A stretch of DNA of 36,351 nucleotides. It comes from Gemmatimonadaceae bacterium. Lineage in GTDB: Bacteria > Gemmatimonadota > Gemmatimonadetes > Gemmatimonadales > Gemmatimonadaceae. The position numbers and the translations under genes were made by a program. Of the stretch, positions 1 through 7,714 are shown in pieces. The stretch is taken from positions 1 through 36,351 of the forward strand of contig JANYFO010000148.1 of the NCBI GenBank assembly GCA_025362635.1. The letters run 5' to 3'. The first letter of the stretch is position 1; each line of letters starts with the position of its first letter. The notes beneath the pieces are model-generated. The model did not search any database. It saw only the letters and a program-made list of their open reading frames with translations, and was not told the origin of the DNA.

Positions 1-468
1 AACATCGCCAAGGATTGTGTCGCGCGGCCAGTGGTTCAGCGTTTCTTCCGCATTCTTGCTGAAACCAAAATCAAAGGCGCGCGTAAAAAATTGTCGCCCG
101 CCATCAATGCGTCGCGCCGACAGCAATTCTTGTGTGCGAATGACGCCAAGCGCTTCGCCGAGTTCGTTTCCAATGAGATTTTGTCCACCGTCCCCACGTG
201 TCAGCGAGAGGTAGGCCGTTTCTACCTTGCGTCCGCGCGCGAGCCACGAGATGAGCTGCGTGTCTTCATCGTCAGGATGCGCGGCAATCAACAACACCCG
301 GCCTGTTGTGCCTAAGCCGTCTAGGACAGAGCCAAGTGCGGCCGCACCACGATCGGACGTTACCGTGCTCTGAGCGAACAGCATCGACGTGTGAACGACG
401 AGCGCCGCAGCAAAAGCTGCGGCGCTGGCACGCGTCCGTCGGGCGATGATAGACTTGCGTCGAATCAC
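1..468 (-). CDS. PIG-L/LmbE-type deacetylase family protein, secreted, 3'-truncated by window edge
   Basis: Minus-strand translation from GTG at 468 reads [33 protein letters not shown] (signal peptide) then [84 protein letters not shown]; the AHPDDE motif is diagnostic of PIG-L deacetylases. Open to the window edge. Confidence 0.85.
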   Translation of the reverse strand, partial: [156 protein letters not shown]

Positions 469-3242
469 TGTCCCACCTTCATCGGTTGCCACTCCTCAGC
501 GAATTCGCCCGTTTCCATGACGACAGACACAATGCGCGCCTGCTCGAGATCATGTGCATCCTTCGCGCCCTCAGCGGGACTCGCGCGCTCCGGACGACCC
601 ACGTAGCGCACGCCAACAGCAGCGCTCGCAGACGCGCGCAGCCGTGGTTGCACATAGGTCCATGCACCTTGGTTGCGCGGCTCTTCCTGTGCCCATAACA
701 CTTGCTCGACTGCCGGATACAACTGCATCACGCGGGCGATCTCGTCGTGCGGCCACGGATATAACTGTTCGATCCGCACCAAGGCGACATGGGCGTTGCG
801 CGATGGCGCCATGGCGAGATCGTAGTACAGCTTCCCGGTGCAGAAGACAATGCGACGCACATCATCGCGATGCTGTGACGCAACGGCATCATCGATCACA
901 GGTTGGAAACTTCCGTCGGACAGGTCGCGCACATGCGACGCGGCCTGCGAGAGTCGCAACAACGACTTGGGTTGCAAGCACATGAGCGGACGTCGATCCC
1001 GACGCATTGCTTGTCGGCGCAGCAGATGGAAATATTGCGCCGGCGTGCTGCAATAGGCGACGGTCATGTTGCCTTCGGCACACAATTGCAGCATGCGTTC
1101 GAGACGCGCGCTGGAATGTTCAGGCCCCTGTCCCTCATATCCGTGTGGCAGCAGGAGCACGACACCAGAGTCGATGCCCCACTTCGCGCGATCAGAAACG
1201 ATAAACTGATCAATAATGGGCTGCGCCACGTTGACGAAGTCGCCGAACTGTGCTTCCCACAACGTGAGGGTGTCGGTCGCGACCGTGCTGAAACCGTATT
1301 CGAAACCGAGCACTGCGGTTTCGCTCAACGCGGAATTGTAGATCTCGAATGCTCCGGTGGCGCCCGATAGATGGGCAAGCGGAGCATACTTTGCGCCCGT
1401 TTCGACGTCGTTGAGCACGGCATGCCGATGCGAGAACGTACCGCGTTCAACGTCTTGTCCGCTCATGCGCACCGAAACGCCGTCGGCGAGGAGTGATCCA
1501 AACGCGAGCGCCTCGGCGTGCCCCCAATCGATACCACCGCTCTCGCCCATCGCTTCGCGTCGACGCTCTAACTGCTTTGCCAATCGCGGATGCGGGGTGA
1601 ACGTACTTGGCCACGAAAGGAGCATGTCGTTGATGAGCAGCAACCGGTCCGCTGCCACGGCGGTAATTACAGCCCTTGCTGGCGTTACGGGTTCGGCGGG
1701 CCACGGCGCGTGCTTCTCGCTCCCCAGCAGCGATGCTTTAAAGCGCGCATGAATGGTGGCGTAGCGATCGGCGACTTGTTTCTCGATCGCGGTCGCCTCG
1801 TCAGCGGCAATCACGCCTTCCGTGACGAGGCGTTGCGCCCATGCTTGTGGCACGGTGGGGTGCGCTTTGATCAGTTCGTAAAGCTTCGGCTGCGTGTACG
1901 TTGGTTCGTCGCCTTCATTGTGTCCGTGACGACGATATCCCACGAGATCGATGAGTACATCTTTCTTAAACTTTGCACGGTATGCGCACGCCAACCGAGC
2001 GGCGGTGATGCATGCTTGGGCATCGTCCGCGTTGACATGAAAGATCGGGATTTCGAATCCCTTTGCGAGGTCAGACGAATAGTGCGTGGAGCGTGCGTCG
2101 TTCGGGTCGGTGGTGAAGCCCACCTGATTATTCACGATGATGTGAATCGTCCCACCAGTGCGAAACGCATTCAGGCGCGAGATGTTTAGTGTTTCCGCGA
2201 CGATTCCTTCGCCAGGAAATGCCGCATCGCCGTGAATCGCGACCGGCACCACTGATGATTCGTCGCGGGCTCCCGGACTACCCGGCACCCGTTGCAAGGC
2301 GCGCGCAACGCCTTCGACAACAGGGTTCACCACCTCGAGATGCGATGGGTTTGGCACGAGTCGCAACAGCACTTCGCGGCCGTCGACTTCGCGCGATCCT
2401 GCGTACCCCAAGTGGTACTTCACGTCGCCGGTCGCGTTTTCGTCGGCGTGATCGTGACGTCCTTCAAATTCGGCAAACAGCGCTTCGAACGGTTTGCCCA
2501 TCACGTTCGTGAGCACGTTCAATCGTCCACGATGCGCCATACCGATGACAATTTCGCGCGCACCGGCCCGACCAGATTCATCGATGATCGTATCAAGGAG
2601 CGGGATGAGCGTGTCGGTGCCTTCAACGGAGAAGCGCTTGTAGCCGACGTACGCGCGTCCGATGAAGCGTTCGAGTCCATCCACCTCGTTGAGCCGATGC
2701 AGCACCGCTTTTTTCTCGTCGTTCGTCAAATCGCGCGTGATGACTCCGTCGCGAAATGTCGTGCGGAACCATTCGCGTTCGGCGTCCGTCTGCAAATGCC
2801 ACACTTCGTATCCAATGCGATTCGAATACACGGCGCGTTTACGACGAATCACATCCGCGGCGGTCGCGTAGCGCGCGTCGTCCAATGCTTCACCGGGAAT
2901 GATCTCGAGATCTGCATCGGTCAGCCCGTAGTACGCCGGTGTAATATCGTCCGCGCCTGGCGGCGGTGATCCGAGCGGATCGAGCTGCACGGCGAGGTGT
3001 CCGTAATTCCGGATGGCCTGTTGGAGCGATGCCGCCGAGGCCACTTTTTTCATCAGCGCGATGTCGACGCCTGCTGGCGCATGCCCAGAGGGCACTGGCG
3101 TGCCCCCCGCGAACAAGGACTCCGCGATGCGGAAATACTGACGCCACGTCTCATCCACACTCGCGGGATCAAGACGGAAACGTTCGAATTGTTCGGCGAT
3201 GACGCCGTCGTTAAAAACGCTGGAGATAGCTGACATGCTCAT
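465..3242 (-). CDS. sucA: 2-oxoglutarate dehydrogenase E1 component
   Basis: 925 aa ORF; typical SucA motifs (IGMAHRGRLNVLTNVMGKP, HGDAAFPGEGIVAETLN, VNNQVGFTT, YRRHGHNEGDEPTYTQP, C-terminal RIEQLYPWP, WAQEEPRNQGAW). Confidence 0.96.
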   Translation of the reverse strand: MSMSAISSVFNDGVIAEQFERFRLDPASVDETWRQYFRIAESLFAGGTPVPSGHAPAGVDIALMKKVASAASLQQAIRNYGHLAVQLDPLGSPPPGADDITPAYYGLTDADLEIIPGEALDDARYATAADVIRRKRAVYSNRIGYEVWHLQTDAEREWFRTTFRDGVITRDLTNDEKKAVLHRLNEVDGLERFIGRAYVGYKRFSVEGTDTLIPLLDTIIDESGRAGAREIVIGMAHRGRLNVLTNVMGKPFEALFAEFEGRHDHADENATGDVKYHLGYAGSREVDGREVLLRLVPNPSHLEVVNPVVEGVARALQRVPGSPGARDESSVVPVAIHGDAAFPGEGIVAETLNISRLNAFRTGGTIHIIVNNQVGFTTDPNDARSTHYSSDLAKGFEIPIFHVNADDAQACITAARLACAYRAKFKKDVLIDLVGYRRHGHNEGDEPTYTQPKLYELIKAHPTVPQAWAQRLVTEGVIAADEATAIEKQVADRYATIHARFKASLLGSEKHAPWPAEPVTPARAVITAVAADRLLLINDMLLSWPSTFTPHPRLAKQLERRREAMGESGGIDWGHAEALAFGSLLADGVSVRMSGQDVERGTFSHRHAVLNDVETGAKYAPLAHLSGATGAFEIYNSALSETAVLGFEYGFSTVATDTLTLWEAQFGDFVNVAQPIIDQFIVSDRAKWGIDSGVVLLLPHGYEGQGPEHSSARLERMLQLCAEGNMTVAYCSTPAQYFHLLRRQAMRRDRRPLMCLQPKSLLRLSQAASHVRDLSDGSFQPVIDDAVASQHRDDVRRIVFCTGKLYYDLAMAPSRNAHVALVRIEQLYPWPHDEIARVMQLYPAVEQVLWAQEEPRNQGAWTYVQPRLRASASAAVGVRYVGRPERASPAEGAKDAHDLEQARIVSVVMETGEFAEEWQPMKVGQ

Positions 3243-3556
3243 ATCTGCTGAATCTAACGGCGCGTTTCGTGCTCATGGCAGCGCGCAATTGTCGGCGAGC
3301 GCGTGAGCAAGGAGCCGTTCCTGGGACGAGAAGCAACCTCTAGTGGGTTTATCGAGAATCCGGCGGGTCGGCGCACGGTTTCAAACCGCTTCTGGCGTTT
3401 TAGGCCATAAAAGCGTGGGACCACTGCACTGTTGTGACGGGAAAGTGCTGAAGGCTTACACGAGCGTGTCGCGAAATTGCGTGTAATCAAGTTGATGAAC
3501 AATCGTAATTTTGGACATTGTGGAACACGCATGACAGGTCATCCGCTTTGTCAGAA

Positions 3557-3724
3557 ATGCCACGACGAGAATCCAATCGATCGCGCGACGGCGCCGTGCA
3601 AGGTCACCCGGACAAAACCTGTGTGCGGTGCGGTCGACCGTTTTCGTGGCGCAAAAAATGGGAAAGGGATTGGGAACGTGTACGCTATTGCAGCGACAAA
3701 TGTCGGATGGGGAAGGGTGCGTAG
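3557..3724 (+). CDS. DUF2256-like small zinc-binding protein
   Basis: Part of ORF 3518..3724; [36 protein letters not shown] matches the DUF2256 pattern (CxxC...RKKWxRDWxxVRYCSxxC). Start assigned to the internal ATG at 3557; 3518 is also possible. Confidence 0.75.
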   Translation: MPRRESNRSRDGAVQGHPDKTCVRCGRPFSWRKKWERDWERVRYCSDKCRMGKGA

Positions 3725-3731
3725 CCCACGG

Positions 3732-3753
3732 ACTGCGGTAAGCGGTTTTTTTT
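3732..3753 (+). terminator. Putative intrinsic terminator after DUF2256 gene
   Basis: ACTGC-GGTAA-GCGGT short stem (one G.T wobble) directly followed by an 8-T run at 3746-3753. Confidence 0.4.
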
Positions 3754-3775
3754 AACGCAACCGCAAGCAAACATG

Positions 3776-3808
3776 TCCGAGTGGACGCCACGCGCATCGC
3801 CACTCGGA
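3776..3808. terminator. Inverted repeat between convergent genes, possible terminator
   Basis: TCCGAGTGG-(15 nt)-CCACTCGGA perfect 9 bp inverted repeat between the end of the DUF2256 gene (+) and the end of the TonB receptor gene (-). Confidence 0.4.
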
Positions 3809-3841
3809 ACAGATTCGCGTTATAAACGGTGGGCAGTTTCG

Positions 3842-5971
3842 TTAAAACATCACCTCAGCGGTGACAAACACACTGCGTGCCGGCAGTACGAAGTAACGCA
3901 CCTTTCCCGACGACGACACTGAGCCGCTGCCGTATTTTTGCGTGTCGCCAAGGTTGGCACCGCGCACAACCACGGCGTAGCGCGCTACCGAAAAGCGCGC
4001 CGATGCATCAACAGTGAAGAAATCCGGTAGCACTCGGTCGCCACTACTCGTGTTATCAAGAAACGCCTTCGATTGGTAGCGCGCTTCCGTGCTCAGCGCG
4101 ACGTGTCGCGTTACCGCAAACTCCGCGCGTTGCGTTGTAACGAATCGCGGTGTGAGCAGTGGCTCTACGTTTAGACGCAGCACCGGCGTGCCACGCGACG
4201 AGTCTGTGAACTGCTTGATACGATTCATGCTCCACGCGGCGTTAGCACTGAGCACCAGTCGTGGCACCCCACGCCACAGACCATCAAATTCAAGGCCCCG
4301 TCGATAGCTGGAGCCCACGTTCCGACGTAGGATGGCGCCCGAGGCGGTCGGCGCGCCGATGCGCTCGATATCATTGCGAAAATCCATGTTGTAAACGTTT
4401 GCGTGCAACTCAAACGCTGCCTGTATCACATTGAGACCAAGTTCCGCATCGTGTACCGTCTCGGGCTTCACGCGCGTAAAATCTCCATACGCCGACACGT
4501 TGTCCGCATTCAAGTCATCGTCGCCCGCCAACAGATCGCTGCGCGCTGGCTCGCGCGTGGTCGCCCCGAACGACGCAAACGCCGACACGCCGTTGGCGAT
4601 CTGCATCGTCACGCCAACTTTGGGATTGAAAAACGTCCAATCGATACTGCGTTCGCTTATACCCGCATTTTTGTCAGGGACGTAGCGGAATCTCGCCTGC
4701 CGCGCTTGCACATCGACAAACCAGCGCGCGCGCCCTGCCTTGTACGACGCCTTCGCGAAAATGTTTGCGTCGTCTTTGTGTCCAGTATTGTCATACAACG
4801 TAAGATCAGGCTTGAGATATCCGCGATGCGCGCGCTGATACAAATTCGCGTTCACCCCCGCATTGAGTTGCAGGTCACCCTCCTCATGCGTGATCACGCT
4901 GATCACACCGTACCACGTGTGCGCCAAGTTAAACCGATACCGGTCGGGCAATTCGAAATAGTCGTAGTTTCCACTCGCGGAATTGCGATATACCGTCGTA
5001 TTCAACGACGTCGCTGAGCTCACGATGCGCGTGTACGCGAGCGCCACCATTTGTTGACCGAATTGGTCTAACTCATCGGTCGCTAGCGGGTTGAAACGGC
5101 GATTTTGCTGCAATTGTGCTGATGTCGCGCCGGTGTACGACAACGTGTCGGCGAGCAGACCCACTAATGCTGTCAGCTTGATGATGTCGTGCGATCCAAA
5201 CCACCCGGCGCTGAGGAATGCGGTGCGTCCTTGCACTCCACTGTGGTCGCGATATCCATTCGTCCGAAGCGCGCTGACTCGTCCGTACACCGCGAGACCG
5301 TTCGCCAATAGGCCTGAGCCGAAACCCGCGCTGACGCGCTGCGCGCCAAACGATCCAAGCTGCACTTGCACATCGCCGCTTGGTGCAGGCTGCGCGATCG
5401 GCATTGTTTCAAAATTTATTGATCCCGCATACGATGCCGTGCCCGCCGTACTCGTGCCCACCCCGCGCTGCACTTGTACCGATTGCACGTTAGACATCAA
5501 ATCGGCAAAGTTGGCGAAGTACAGCACTTGGTCTTCCGGATCGTTCAACGGGACGCCGTCGATCGTAATGTTGATACGCGTCTGGTCAATACCGCGTAAT
5601 CGCAGATGGCTGTACCCCCAGTTCGTACCGGTTTCCGTATCAGCCGTTAGCGACGGCGACGCCCCTTGGAGCAAGAGCGGGACTTCCTGTCCGAATTGAC
5701 GCTGCGCGATTGTTGCGCGACCAATCGTTTTTTGTGCGATTGGCGCAGCGTCCGACGCACGAATGGCGTTCACCATCACGCGTTCGATTCGCCGCGCCGA
5801 ATCGGCGACCGCATGGCGAGTTGTGTCCGTGGTGGATTGCGCGCTGAGCGGTGCGACGCCTGAACAGAGGGCGACACACGCGGCGGCGAATATGTTGAAG
5901 ACTACGAGATAGGATGCGGCGCTTTCGCGCATCCGCGGATGCGCGCTGCGCATCCGAGTGGTGCTGTACAT
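3842..5971 (-). CDS. TonB-dependent outer-membrane receptor, putative thiamine(-compound) receptor
   Basis: 709 aa with signal peptide; plug domain LRLRGIDQTRINITIDGVPLNDPEDQ...VQVQRGVGTSTAGTASYAGSINFET; C-terminal beta-barrel ending in aromatic (VFVTAEVMF). Thiamine specificity is inferred from the upstream TPP riboswitch. Confidence 0.92.
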   Translation of the reverse strand: MYSTTRMRSAHPRMRESAASYLVVFNIFAAACVALCSGVAPLSAQSTTDTTRHAVADSARRIERVMVNAIRASDAAPIAQKTIGRATIAQRQFGQEVPLLLQGASPSLTADTETGTNWGYSHLRLRGIDQTRINITIDGVPLNDPEDQVLYFANFADLMSNVQSVQVQRGVGTSTAGTASYAGSINFETMPIAQPAPSGDVQVQLGSFGAQRVSAGFGSGLLANGLAVYGRVSALRTNGYRDHSGVQGRTAFLSAGWFGSHDIIKLTALVGLLADTLSYTGATSAQLQQNRRFNPLATDELDQFGQQMVALAYTRIVSSATSLNTTVYRNSASGNYDYFELPDRYRFNLAHTWYGVISVITHEEGDLQLNAGVNANLYQRAHRGYLKPDLTLYDNTGHKDDANIFAKASYKAGRARWFVDVQARQARFRYVPDKNAGISERSIDWTFFNPKVGVTMQIANGVSAFASFGATTREPARSDLLAGDDDLNADNVSAYGDFTRVKPETVHDAELGLNVIQAAFELHANVYNMDFRNDIERIGAPTASGAILRRNVGSSYRRGLEFDGLWRGVPRLVLSANAAWSMNRIKQFTDSSRGTPVLRLNVEPLLTPRFVTTQRAEFAVTRHVALSTEARYQSKAFLDNTSSGDRVLPDFFTVDASARFSVARYAVVVRGANLGDTQKYGSGSVSSSGKVRYFVLPARSVFVTAEVMF

Positions 5972-5976
5972 CGTTG

Positions 5977-6062
5977 GACTCCCTACGCCGGTACGAGCCG
6001 GATCAGGTTCTACGGGACTGTCTCAGCCAACGCTCACTAGCGGCGCGGCACCCCGGTCATGT
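5977..6062 (-). promoter_or_regulatory. TPP riboswitch (THI element)
   Basis: Minus strand reads ACCGGGGTGCCGCGCCGCTAGTGAGCGTTGGCTGAGACAGTCCCGTAGAACCTGATCCGGCTCGTACCGGCGTAGGGAGTCC, containing the hallmark GGGGTGCC, GGCTGAGA, GAACCTGATCCGG and GTACCGGCGTAGGGA blocks in order, immediately 5' of the TonB receptor ATG. Confidence 0.96.
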
Positions 6063-6108
6063 GCATCAACCATAATTGGTGAACACGCCCGTGTATAGCT
6101 TTCCGTGC

Positions 6109-6720
6109 ATGACCAACTTTTGCGACTGGCTCATCACGCACGGCAGCTCCTGCGCGGAACTGTTTGGCTTTGTCTGCGGCGTATTAAGCGTGTATCTCGC
6201 GACGCGCGAGAACATCTGGAATTGGCCGTTCGGGGTGCTCAACGCGGGCTTTTACATCGTGGTGTTTGGCCGTGCGGGTTTGTATTCCGACACCGGCTTG
6301 CAGGTCGTGTATTTCGTACTCTCGTTTTACGGGTGGTGGCATTGGTTGTACGGCGGCAAAGCGCGTGCGCCCGTATTAGTAGCGCGCACATCGCTTCGCC
6401 TCGCCGCCGTGCTGCTGTTGATCGCGCTTGGCGCGTGGTTCGTGCTGTTCACCATCACATCCCGCATCCCCGGCGCGAAATTGCCGCTGCTTGATGCGGC
6501 GCTTGTGGCGCTAAGCCTTGTGGCGCAGTGGATGATGACCCGGAAATTATTAGAGAACTGGGCGTTATGGGCGGCGCTCGATACGGTATACGTCGGTCTT
6601 TTTATCGTTCGCGGCTTACGCTTGACGGCCGTGTTGTACGCTGTATTTTTGCTCCTCGCCATCTTTGGTCACTTCGAATGGAAACGATCACTCGCCCGCA
6701 CGTCACCCGCATCGTCTTGA
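6109..6720 (+). CDS. PnuC-family vitamin/nucleoside transporter (PnuC or PnuT type)
   Basis: ORF 6076..6720; multi-TM protein with ELFGFVCGVLSVYLATRENIWNWPFGVLNAGFYIVVFGRAGLYSDTGLQVVYFVLSFYGWWHWLYGG, characteristic of PnuC. ATG at 6109 preferred over the upstream TTG at 6076. Confidence 0.9.
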   Translation: MTNFCDWLITHGSSCAELFGFVCGVLSVYLATRENIWNWPFGVLNAGFYIVVFGRAGLYSDTGLQVVYFVLSFYGWWHWLYGGKARAPVLVARTSLRLAAVLLLIALGAWFVLFTITSRIPGAKLPLLDAALVALSLVAQWMMTRKLLENWALWAALDTVYVGLFIVRGLRLTAVLYAVFLLLAIFGHFEWKRSLARTSPASS

Positions 6721-7229
6721 CAGGTTCGGAGTCGGTTGGCAAGTCGATATTGGCAACGCAGCTGGCCGCGCACTACGGCGTCGCGTTCGTTCCGGAGTTC
6801 GTGCGCCAGTACGCGCTTTGCAAAGGGCTTCCGCTTGATGTCCACGACAATGAGCCCATTGCCCGAGGGCAGATGGCGCTCGAAGACGCGTACATCGCGC
6901 GCGCCACGTCCTTGCTACTGCATGACACCGACTTGGTAAGCACCGTGGTCTATGCTCATCACTATTTTGGGCAATGTCCACCCTTTATCGAAGATGCTGC
7001 ATTCGCTCGTCGCGCAGACATGTATTTGTTACTCGACATTGATGTTCCGTGGATGCCAGACGCGGTGCGTGATCGCGGTGATCGTCGCGACGAAGTGCAA
7101 CAACTGTTTGTCGCGACACTCGCCCGCGTGCACGCCGCCGTGACACCCATTTCCGGAACCTGGGCGGCGCGGTTTGCGCTCGCCACGGCGACGATTGATG
7201 CCGTCCGCTTGCGGAGCGATCAGCGTTGA
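6678..7229 (+). CDS. NadR-like AAA ATPase/kinase (ribosylnicotinamide-kinase-like)
   Basis: Translation METITRPHVTRIVLTGSESVGKSILATQLAAHYGVAFVPEFVRQYA...; P-loop GSESVGKS and VPEFVRQY typical of the NadR kinase domain. Overlaps the pnuC-like gene by 43 bp. Confidence 0.8.
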   Translation: METITRPHVTRIVLTGSESVGKSILATQLAAHYGVAFVPEFVRQYALCKGLPLDVHDNEPIARGQMALEDAYIARATSLLLHDTDLVSTVVYAHHYFGQCPPFIEDAAFARRADMYLLLDIDVPWMPDAVRDRGDRRDEVQQLFVATLARVHAAVTPISGTWAARFALATATIDAVRLRSDQR

Positions 7230-7273
7230 GCGAAACTCGCCGTGGCAGGCTTCCCTTCTTAGAGGATTTTCTC

Positions 7274-7711
7274 GTGTCTAGCAATAATCAAAACTTCGGC
7301 AATCACGCGCGATTCGTACCGGGCTATCACTTTGTCACGGTGCTCCTCGCAATTGTTTATCTCGTGTGGGCCATCTATCGCGCGCTAACAATACGCGACG
7401 CCGCCACGCACTTCGAACTCGTGGGTGCGCTCGCACTCGTTGGGACAGCGTTGTACGCGCGTGTCTTTGCCCTGCAAGCGCAGAATCGCGTCATTCGCCT
7501 TGAAGAACAGATGCGACTCGCACGCATTCTGCCGACGGATTTACAAGCAAGTATTTCGTCGATCCATCCCGCACACCTCATCGCTATCCGTTTCGCGTCC
7601 GACGCAGAAGCATCGGAACTCGTACGTCAGGTGATCGCGAATCCGGCGATGACAGGTAAAGAGATCAAATCACAGATCAAGGCTTGGCGCGCCGACCACT
7701 ATCGCGTGTAG
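7274..7711 (+). CDS. DUF6526-like membrane protein
   Basis: NQNFGNHARFVPGYHFVTVLLAIVYLVWAIYRAL...ALYARVFALQAQNRVIRLEEQMRLARILPTDL resembles DUF6526. GTG start at 7274 with AGAGGA 7 nt upstream preferred over TTG at 7226. Confidence 0.7.
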   Translation: MSSNNQNFGNHARFVPGYHFVTVLLAIVYLVWAIYRALTIRDAATHFELVGALALVGTALYARVFALQAQNRVIRLEEQMRLARILPTDLQASISSIHPAHLIAIRFASDAEASELVRQVIANPAMTGKEIKSQIKAWRADHYRV

Positions 7712-7714
7712 TCG

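Noticed and set aside
554-2969. Several plus-strand ORFs (554..985, 903..1370, 1590..2189, 2292..2969) opposite sucA
   Set aside because: Antisense shadow ORFs of a well-supported full-length sucA; translations are Arg/His-rich with no recognisable domain.
3254-3803. Minus-strand ORFs 3254..3532 and 3456..3803 upstream of sucA
   Set aside because: No domain character; the second is antisense to the DUF2256-like gene and its terminator, the first lies in the sucA leader.
4403-5699. Plus-strand ORFs 4403..5017 and 5091..5699 opposite the TonB receptor
   Set aside because: Shadow ORFs on the opposite strand of a clear TonB-dependent receptor.
3842-5971. Iron-siderophore or heme receptor interpretation of the TonB receptor
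   Set aside because: No Fur-like or iron-gene context seen, whereas an unmistakable TPP riboswitch precedes the gene.
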